Assembly (NCBI GenBank): GCA_945878385.1
Contig: CAMCTE010000201.1
Span: forward strand, 1-5,010
Direction of reading: 5' to 3'
From: Azohydromonas lata NBRC 102462
GTDB lineage: Bacteria; Pseudomonadota; Gammaproteobacteria; Burkholderiales; Burkholderiaceae_C
DNA length: 5,010 nt
The notes under the pieces are model-generated. The model did no database searches, was not told the origin of the DNA, and saw only the letters and a list, made by a program, of their open reading frames with translations. Position 1 is the stretch's first letter; each line of letters begins with the position of its first letter. Shown here piece after piece: positions 1 through 4,457 of this stretch. Position numbers and translations under genes: made by a program.

Positions 1-20
1 GAGCCTCGTTTCCCGCTCCA
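1..20 (+). tRNA. tRNA-Gly, 3' end only (partial)
   Basis: The first 20 bases match the 3' end of a bacterial tRNA-Gly of the GCC-anticodon type. They hold the last part of the T loop (1-4), the 3' strand of the T stem CTCGT (5-9), the 3' acceptor strand TTCCCGC (10-16), discriminator T17 and an encoded CCA (18-20). The matching acceptor 5' strand would read GCGGGAA, as in proteobacterial tRNA-Gly(GCC). The anticodon lies outside the window, so the amino-acid call rests on resemblance of the 3' end to known tRNA-Gly. A tRNA-Cys follows 104 bp downstream in the same direction, a Gly-Cys pairing also known from other Proteobacteria. Confidence 0.85.
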
Positions 21-28
21 AATTCCAG

Positions 29-56
29 AAAAGGGAAGCGCAGGCTTCCCTTTTTT
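29..56 (+). terminator. Rho-independent terminator after tRNA-Gly
   Basis: A perfect 11-bp inverted repeat has arms 29-39 (AAAAGGGAAGC) and 44-54 (GCTTCCCTTTT) around a GCAG tetraloop. It is followed by a run of six T (51-56), partly inside the stem. It begins 9 nt after the tRNA-Gly CCA end, the usual place for a terminator closing a tRNA transcript. On the minus strand the hairpin is followed by TTTT then C, a weaker U tract, so it could also act on transcripts coming from bchO. Confidence 0.82.
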
Positions 57-96
57 GTCCGCGGTGCGGCATTCGCGCGGCGGCAGGAATTCGGTG

Positions 97-116
97 GGCG
101 TGCTAACCTGCACGCC
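97..116 (+). other. Perfect hairpin in the tRNA-Cys 5' leader
   Basis: GGCGTGC (97-103) and GCACGCC (110-116) form a perfect 7-bp stem around the 6-nt loop TAACCT. It ends 8 nt before the first base of tRNA-Cys. There is no T tract after it, so it is not an intrinsic terminator. It might be a leader structure affecting 5' processing of the tRNA precursor, or the dyad might be a protein-binding site. The loop also contains a weak -10-like TAAC. The function is unknown; the hairpin itself is directly visible. Confidence 0.5.
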
Positions 117-124
117 TTCCGCGC

Positions 125-198
125 GGCGCGATAGCAAAGCGGTTATGCCCCGGATTGCAAATCCGGTTAGGGCGGTTCGACTCCGCCTCGCGCCTCCA
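125..198 (+). tRNA. tRNA-Cys (anticodon GCA)
   Basis: A complete cloverleaf can be folded by eye. The acceptor stem pairs GGCGCGA (125-131) with TCGCGCC (188-194), all seven pairs Watson-Crick. The anticodon arm pairs CCGGA (150-154) with TCCGG (162-166) around the loop TTGCAAA, giving anticodon GCA at 157-159. The T arm pairs GGCGG (171-175) with CCGCC (183-187) around TTCGACT. Discriminator U195, characteristic of cysteine tRNAs, is followed by encoded CCA at 196-198. The D arm carries the usual AGC...GGTTATGC pattern. The gene decodes UGC/UGU. It is separated from the upstream tRNA-Gly by a terminator-like hairpin, so it may have its own promoter or depend on read-through. No convincing sigma70 promoter is visible at 55-124. 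The minus-strand bchO gene ends 28 nt beyond it, in the converging direction. Confidence 0.97.
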
Positions 199-226
199 CC
201 TCTCCCCCCTTGTGCCTGTTTGGCGG

Positions 227-1174
227 CTATCCGCCTTCAACGGCCTGAAGGATCAGGCTGGCCCACTCCGCAGGGGCTTCCTCATGGCCCAGGTGCCCCC
301 AACGCGGCAGGGCAATAAGGCGTGATCCCCGAATCAACTTTGACGCGCGGGCGCTGACCGAAGGCGGTACGGTGCCATCCTGTGCGCTGCTGATGAGTGT
401 CACCCGACCATGCAGTTGCGGCAGCTCGCGTGCGAAGGGCTCGAGTTCCCAGTTCGCCATCATGCGCAGTACGGCCCGCAGGTGGGTCTCGTTGTGTGCA
501 AGCATTTCGTACAGGCGATGACCGCGCTCGTCGATCACTGAGCCCGTGTCTTGCAGCAGCGCCTCAACCGTCCCGGGTCGCCTGGCGTTCCACAGGAAGA
601 AGCGAGTACTCCAGGGGTGTGTGGCCAAGGCGCGAGCCATCGGCATGAAGAAACTGGCGGCGTGGCCGCCCCAGGGCAGCAGCGCGCCATTGAGGCTTAC
701 CGCATCATGAACGATGGAGGGCTGCAACTGCATCACCTTCAGTGCCACAGCTGCACCGGCAGAGTGGCCAATCCAGGTGTCAGCCTGCATCGTGCCGTAG
801 GCTTGCGAACTGGACTGAGCGCCTACTGGATCGCGCAGGTGGTCTAGGGCGGTATGCAGTTCGATGAGCGCCCGCGCCATCCCTGGCAGTGTGAGGTCAG
901 CATCGACGGCGCCGCGCGTGAAGGCGTGGCCGGGCAGATCGACGCTGATCACCTCGTGGTGCTGCGCCAGGATCGGCGCCAGGTCGCGCCAGGTGTGCGT
1001 GGAGGCTCCCGTGCCGTGCAGCAGCCAGACCCGGTGCGCGCTGCTGCGTGTGGCTGAGTGGGCCGGCGCCAACCGCTGCACGTGCCACTGCAGATGCCCC
1101 TGGGTGATGAAACGGCTGTACTCGCGCAGGGGCCAGTGGGCCCCATCGCGGTTCCAGCTGAGCGTTTCGTTCAT
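227..1174 (-). CDS. bchO: BchO, alpha/beta-hydrolase accessory protein of magnesium chelatase
   Basis: The 315-residue protein is an alpha/beta-fold hydrolase of the BchO family, encoded as the third gene of bchIDO operons in purple bacteria. Its reaction is not established; it is regarded as a putative accessory factor of magnesium chelatase. Visible motifs are the oxyanion-hole HGTGAS (53-58), the nucleophile elbow GHSAG (136-140, Ser138), a likely catalytic Asp266 in SSAQDGTVP, and a likely catalytic His294 in GHLGHEEAP (His297 is the alternative). The triad therefore looks intact. The N-terminal stretch WNRDGAHWPLREYSRFI (7-23) is typical of the family and supports the ATG at 1174, although the open frame continues upstream to 1375. 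No clear Shine-Dalgarno sequence precedes this ATG, so translation may depend on the upstream gene. A stretch at about residues 114-130, before the nucleophile elbow, looks like an insertion relative to the BchO proteins I know. The gene follows bchD by 47 nt and is the last gene of the operon. Confidence 0.9.
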   Translation of the reverse strand: MNETLSWNRDGAHWPLREYSRFITQGHLQWHVQRLAPAHSATRSSAHRVWLLHGTGASTHTWRDLAPILAQHHEVISVDLPGHAFTRGAVDADLTLPGMARALIELHTALDHLRDPVGAQSSSQAYGTMQADTWIGHSAGAAVALKVMQLQPSIVHDAVSLNGALLPWGGHAASFFMPMARALATHPWSTRFFLWNARRPGTVEALLQDTGSVIDERGHRLYEMLAHNETHLRAVLRMMANWELEPFARELPQLHGRVTLISSAQDGTVPPSVSARASKLIRGSRLIALPRWGHLGHEEAPAEWASLILQAVEGG

Positions 1175-1221
1175 GGTGTCAGTGCGGCGGACGGTCGGTG
1201 GCAGATCCTGCGGTCGCAGCC

Positions 1222-3204
1222 CTAGATGGGGCGGGTGTTGCGCACGATGCGACCGATCTCGCCGGCCTGCGCCTGAGGCAGCGGTATGTAGCGCGCGCCC
1301 ATCGCCAACGCCAGTTCGCGCGCTTGCGCCTGTGGCTTCGGCGAGGTGTCGATGAGCAGGCAGGCCACACCGCACACGAAGAGCTGACGCGCAGCCGTCA
1401 CGGCGTCGGCATGGGCCCGTTCGCGCCCGGGTTTGCCTTCAAGGCTGATGTTGGCTTTGCCGTCCGTGAGCAGTACCAGGGAGACCGTGTCACCCCGGCG
1501 CTGTAGCGTCTCGCACATCAGGCGCGAATCCGTCAGTGCCTGGGCCATGGGGGTGCCGCCACCGCCTGGCAGGCCGGCCAGGCTGCGCTTGGCTCGCACC
1601 AGCGACCGGGTGGGGGGCAGCAGCGTCTCAGAAGTCTGACCGCGAAAACCGATCACCGCCACGCGGTCTCGCCGCACGTAGCAGTCCGCCAGCAGCGTCT
1701 CGACCGCCCCCTTGGCCTCGGCCAGACGGTTGAGGGCGTTGGATCCCGAGGCGTCCACGACGAATACGGTCGTGGTGGGACGGCGAGGCTCACGGCGGAT
1801 CACCCGAAGATACTCACGGTGTACGACGACCGCAGGGCTCACCTGGCGCTGCGATTTGCGGATGCGTTGCCAGGGAGCGGCTTGCCGCAGCGTGTCGATC
1901 AGGCTGAGCCGCTGCCCTGCCTCGGGCTGCCCCGGTCGAGTACCGGCTGGGCGGCCTTGCGCGCCGGCGCGTTGCCGGTCTCCTGCGCGCGAAGACGCCT
2001 CGCCGCTCTTGCGCGTGCGCGCTGTCAGGCCGTTGCGCTGTGCGAGCGTGGCCAGCAAGCCGGCAGGCAGTGCGGCTTGAACCGCCTCGATGCTCAGGTC
2101 TTGAGCCTCATCGGCCTGCTCGGGCTTGCCCTGCGAAGGCTCGTTCTGCGCTTCTGGCTGTGAAGCTGGTGGCGGCTCGGCTGCCTGCTGTTCGGCGGCA
2201 GAGGCCTGTTCTTGAGGAGGCGCAGCTGCTTCCTCTGGAACCTCAGGCTGTGGGGGGGCCGGGACGCGTGTGGCTCGAGGGCCCAACACCAACCGCGCAG
2301 CGTCGCGCACCTCCTGCGCACCGGGCGCGTCCAGGCCTCGAAGGGCGGCCAGCGTACGCGTGGCCTGCACGGCCCACCAGGGGGCGCGCACGGACTCCAC
2401 ACCCAGTGCTTGGGCCGCTTGCACGAGCGCGGTCACCATCTCATCAGACACCAACACACGATCCAAGCGGTCACGTGCCTGGGTGATGTCGTCCATCTCG
2501 TCCTTTTCCCATGCCGATTCCGATGGCGCGCTCAGGGGCGACAAGCCGCAACTGCGCCAGTCTTGGCGGTGCAGGTCCAAGACGAAGGCCAAGCGCTCGC
2601 ACAGGGCGGGCTCGATCCCTGGGTCGTCGCCGTCCGGGACAGCCTCATCCAAGGCCACCACGGCCAGGCGTGTGGATACATCGAGGCCCAGGCCGTCGCG
2701 CTCCACACGCATGTGCTGCCGGTCCAGGGCCTGACACAAAAAAGCGACTACACGCCGGGGCAAACGCTCGGCCATGGGACACAAAAGCAGGCCGCCGTCC
2801 AGTTCACTGAGCAGCCCCGCCTGCAGGACCGGGCGGCTGCTTTGCAGCGTGGCGGCAAGGTCCAGGCCACCCAACAACCGCGCTTCGTCGGCATGCTGCG
2901 GCATGCGCTTGAGACTCGATGGCGAAGGGCAGGCCTGGGTCAGCGTACGCAACCATTCGTCCCGTACCGGGCCGGGTGCCGCCATGACTTGAGCGCCGCC
3001 CAGGCCCACGGGATTGACCGCCAGCAGCGCGGCCACCAATCGGGCATCCATCCAGCGTTGAAGGGCCTGTTCGGCCAATACTTCAGCCGTTGGCCCTGAA
3101 GGGATGTCGACCGCCTGCAGCAAGCCCCCCGCGCCGGGTGCCCCAGACCATGGACTGCGCTGGGCTTGCACGCCCGCGCCACTGGAGACTTTGGGTTGGG
3201 CCAT
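1222..3204 (-). CDS. bchD: Magnesium chelatase subunit D (BchD)
   Basis: This 660-residue protein is the D subunit of magnesium chelatase. It docks on the BchI hexamer and helps transmit ATP-driven motion to BchH for Mg2+ insertion into protoporphyrin IX in the cytoplasm. Three regions are visible. First is an AAA+-like N-terminal domain (about 40-310) with degenerate nucleotide motifs. Second is a linker rich in Pro, Ala, Gln and Glu (about 313-370) followed by a basic segment (about 390-430). Third is a C-terminal integrin-I/VWA domain (about 475-655). The VWA domain keeps the metal-ion (MIDAS) pattern DASGS (Asp484, Ser486, Ser488), Thr551 in GGGGTP and Asp581 in LLTDGKAN. At 130-156 the protein aligns by eye with the BchI Walker B region, but the BchI Asp-Glu is replaced by Cys-Pro (142-143), as expected for a D subunit that does not hydrolyse ATP itself. 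ATG 3204 has AAGGCG 8 nt upstream. It starts 24 nt after bchI. The protein is longer than Rhodobacter BchD (about 560 residues), partly through the linker. Confidence 0.95.
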   Translation of the reverse strand: MAQPKVSSGAGVQAQRSPWSGAPGAGGLLQAVDIPSGPTAEVLAEQALQRWMDARLVAALLAVNPVGLGGAQVMAAPGPVRDEWLRTLTQACPSPSSLKRMPQHADEARLLGGLDLAATLQSSRPVLQAGLLSELDGGLLLCPMAERLPRRVVAFLCQALDRQHMRVERDGLGLDVSTRLAVVALDEAVPDGDDPGIEPALCERLAFVLDLHRQDWRSCGLSPLSAPSESAWEKDEMDDITQARDRLDRVLVSDEMVTALVQAAQALGVESVRAPWWAVQATRTLAALRGLDAPGAQEVRDAARLVLGPRATRVPAPPQPEVPEEAAAPPQEQASAAEQQAAEPPPASQPEAQNEPSQGKPEQADEAQDLSIEAVQAALPAGLLATLAQRNGLTARTRKSGEASSRAGDRQRAGAQGRPAGTRPGQPEAGQRLSLIDTLRQAAPWQRIRKSQRQVSPAVVVHREYLRVIRREPRRPTTTVFVVDASGSNALNRLAEAKGAVETLLADCYVRRDRVAVIGFRGQTSETLLPPTRSLVRAKRSLAGLPGGGGTPMAQALTDSRLMCETLQRRGDTVSLVLLTDGKANISLEGKPGRERAHADAVTAARQLFVCGVACLLIDTSPKPQAQARELALAMGARYIPLPQAQAGEIGRIVRNTRPI

Positions 3205-3212
3205 CGACTGCG

Positions 3213-3242
3213 CCTTGGCGGCGGTGGCTCAGGCCGCCAAGG
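3213..3242 (-). promoter_or_regulatory. bchI-bchD junction hairpin covering the bchD ribosome binding site
   Basis: A perfect 10-bp inverted repeat (CCTTGGCGGC at 3213-3222, GCCGCCAAGG at 3233-3242, 10-nt loop) spans the end of bchI and the start of bchD. In the mRNA the bchI stop codon TGA (3231-3229) lies in the loop. The bchD Shine-Dalgarno AAGG (3216-3213), 8 nt before ATG 3204, lies in the 3' arm of the stem. A ribosome finishing bchI would open the stem, so the layout fits translational coupling of the two subunits. The pairing is seen directly; the regulatory role is inferred. Confidence 0.55.
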
Positions 3243-4314
3243 ACGGCGAACTGGCAGGCGCAGCGGGGCCTGTCGGCAGCGCTTCTGCCAGCGCGCGCTC
3301 AATGCGCACCCCGGCGCCGGTGTCATCCAGCGGATTGCGGCGCAACCGATGGCGCAGGGCACTGGGGGCCACTGCGCGCAGGTCGTCCACCGTCACGGCC
3401 AGGCGCTCTTCCAGGGCCGCCCATGCGCGCGCGGCGCGCAGCAGGGTCAGTTCGCCGCGCAGGCCATCCGTACCCAGGTGGAGGCACAGCGTGGCGGCCA
3501 ATTCCAACACCTCATCCGAGACCGTGAGCTCGTTGACGCGCTTGCGTGCCGATTCGATCCGCTTGCGGATCTTCAGGTCCTCCGGCCTCCATTGTGTGCA
3601 GAAGGCTTCAGGCTGTCGTTCATAGGCGTCGCGGCGCTTGATCACTTCCACGCGGGTGGGGATGTCTGTCGGGGTGCGCACGTCCACCGAAAGACCGAAC
3701 CGGTCCAGCAGTTGCGGGCGCAGTTCGCCCTCTTCGGGGTTTCCGCTGCCCACCAGAACAAACCGCGCCGGGTGGCGCACGCTCAGTCCTTCCCGTTCCA
3801 CGACATTTTCGCCAGACGCGGCCACATCGATCAGCAGATCCACCAAATGGTCTTCGAGCAGGTTGACCTCGTCGATGTACAGGAATCCACGATTGGCGCG
3901 CGCCAGCAAGCCGGGTTCAAACGACTTTTGGCCCAGCGAAAGCGCCTTCTCAAGATCCAGTGCCCCTACCACTCGGTCTTCGGTGGCGCCCAGCGGCATG
4001 TCGACGACGGGCACCGGAATCAGATCGACATCACAGGCATGGGCCTCACCGGGTGAATTGCGGCTCCAACCCGCCTCGCGACAGGCGGCGCAACTCATGC
4101 TGGGCCGCGCCGGGTCGCAGTGGTAGGGACATCCGCGAGTGGCGCGGATGGGTGGCAGCAGGGCTGCCAAGGCCCGAACGGCCGTGGACTTGCCCGTGCC
4201 GCGGTCGCCCAGGATGAGGACCCCGCCGACGGAGGGGTCAACCGCGGTGATCAGGATCGCCCGCTTCATCTCGTCCTGTCCGACGATGGCCGAGAAGGGA
4301 AAGGGTTGCTTCAT
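3229..4314 (-). CDS. bchI: Magnesium chelatase ATPase subunit I (BchI)
   Basis: BchI is the AAA+ ATPase that forms rings with BchD and powers Mg2+ insertion into protoporphyrin IX by BchH, the first committed step of bacteriochlorophyll synthesis. The 361-residue product has Walker A GDRGTGKST (36-44), Walker B GFLYIDEVN (143-151), a sensor-1 segment with GSGNP (189-193), LLDRFGL (202-208) with the arginine-finger candidate Arg205, and a sensor-2 segment GLRGE (284-288). All key residues are present, and length is close to the family (about 340-360). I chose ATG 4314 because MKQPFPFSAIVGQDEMKRAI is the typical family N-terminus and GGGAGG lies upstream (4331-4326). A longer in-frame start, TTG at 4353, would add 13 unconserved residues. 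A four-cysteine cluster occupies residues 62-78. bchI leads the operon, is divergent from hemA, and has PpsR-type operators upstream. Confidence 0.97.
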   Translation of the reverse strand: MKQPFPFSAIVGQDEMKRAILITAVDPSVGGVLILGDRGTGKSTAVRALAALLPPIRATRGCPYHCDPARPSMSCAACREAGWSRNSPGEAHACDVDLIPVPVVDMPLGATEDRVVGALDLEKALSLGQKSFEPGLLARANRGFLYIDEVNLLEDHLVDLLIDVAASGENVVEREGLSVRHPARFVLVGSGNPEEGELRPQLLDRFGLSVDVRTPTDIPTRVEVIKRRDAYERQPEAFCTQWRPEDLKIRKRIESARKRVNELTVSDEVLELAATLCLHLGTDGLRGELTLLRAARAWAALEERLAVTVDDLRAVAPSALRHRLRRNPLDDTGAGVRIERALAEALPTGPAAPASSPSLAA

Positions 4315-4325
4315 GGTGCTGCCTG

Positions 4326-4331
4326 CCTCCC
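4326..4331 (-). promoter_or_regulatory. Ribosome binding site of bchI
   Basis: The minus strand reads GGGAGG here, ending 11 nt before the ATG at 4314. The spacing is slightly long, but it is the best Shine-Dalgarno match in the leader. It lies downstream of the alternative TTG at 4353 and therefore favours the shorter BchI start. Confidence 0.6.
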
Positions 4332-4359
4332 GAATTGCGCCTGACCAGGACAAACCGGG

Positions 4360-4388
4360 TTGTCAACTTCGTGTGACAGTCATACTAT
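4360..4388 (+). promoter_or_regulatory. Predicted sigma70-type promoter of hemA
   Basis: TTGTCA (4360-4365, 5 of 6 to consensus) is followed after 17 nt by TACTAT (4383-4388, 4 of 6). Transcription would start near 4395, about 63 nt before the hemA ATG. Its -10 occupies nearly the same bases as the -10 of the oppositely directed bchI promoter, so the two may compete for polymerase. A tempting TTGACA at 4398-4403 has no acceptable -10 partner. Confidence 0.48.
4361..4378. promoter_or_regulatory. PpsR/CrtJ-type operator, site 1 (perfect)
   Basis: The sequence is TGTCA-N8-TGACA, a perfect match to the TGT-N12-ACA palindrome bound by PpsR/CrtJ, the redox- and light-responsive regulator of photosynthesis genes in purple bacteria. 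It lies between the predicted -35 and -10 elements of hemA (overlapping the -35) and at the predicted transcription start of bchI, where bound protein could block both promoters. Binding is inferred from the motif and from the nature of the flanking genes. A TGT-N12-ACA match alone is weak evidence, but the 5-bp arms and the neighbouring second site strengthen it. Confidence 0.75.
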
Positions 4389-4410
4389 CACCATAAGTTG
4401 ACACTGTGAA
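4382..4410 (-). promoter_or_regulatory. Predicted sigma70-type promoter of bchIDO
   Basis: On the minus strand, TTCACA (4410-4405, 5 of 6 matches to TTGACA) is followed after exactly 17 nt by TAGTAT (4387-4382, 4 of 6 matches to TATAAT). This would start transcription near 4375 and give bchI a leader of about 60 nt. Operator site 2 fills the spacer. It was predicted by eye and no start site has been mapped. Confidence 0.5.
4386..4403. promoter_or_regulatory. PpsR/CrtJ-type operator, site 2 (one mismatch)
   Basis: TATCA-N8-TGACA differs from site 1's arms by a single base (TGT becomes TAT). It begins 7 bp after site 1, giving 25 bp between centres. This is close to the paired arrangement known for cooperative CrtJ binding at bacteriochlorophyll promoters such as bchC of Rhodobacter capsulatus. 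It lies in the spacer of the predicted bchI promoter and overlaps the shared -10 region. Confidence 0.62.
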
Positions 4411-4457
4411 CCGTCAGAAACCTTGGACAAACCCAGGGTTCGGCGGGATTGCCTGGC

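Noticed and set aside
55..318. Plus-strand open frame across tRNA-Cys and the end of bchO
   Set aside because: It runs through a complete tRNA gene and the 3' end of bchO, is Arg/Pro/Ala-rich, and has no ribosome binding site.
1175..1375. Upstream extension of bchO to 1375 (67 more residues)
   Set aside because: The extra part overlaps the conserved end of bchD in another frame, is not family-like, and the BchO N-terminal pattern begins just after ATG 1174.
2212..3099. Long plus-strand open frame (295 codons) opposite bchD
   Set aside because: It lies wholly inside bchD, has no family resemblance, and is a composition-driven shadow.
3166..4056. Long plus-strand open frame (296 codons) opposite bchI
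   Set aside because: It is antisense to bchI and bchD, whose products carry full family motifs. Its translation shows no recognisable domain and it arises from the high G+C codon bias.
4315..4353. Longer BchI start at TTG 4353
   Set aside because: The 13 added residues are unlike BchI N-termini, and the GGGAGG ribosome site at 4331-4326 serves ATG 4314.
4398..4403. Perfect TTGACA as a -35 element for hemA
   Set aside because: No -10-like sequence lies 15-19 nt downstream. The bases are better explained as the right arm of operator site 2.
4429..4439. AACCCAGGGTT palindrome in the hemA leader
   Set aside because: The centre is a single base, too tight for an RNA hairpin, and no T tract or known regulator motif accompanies it.
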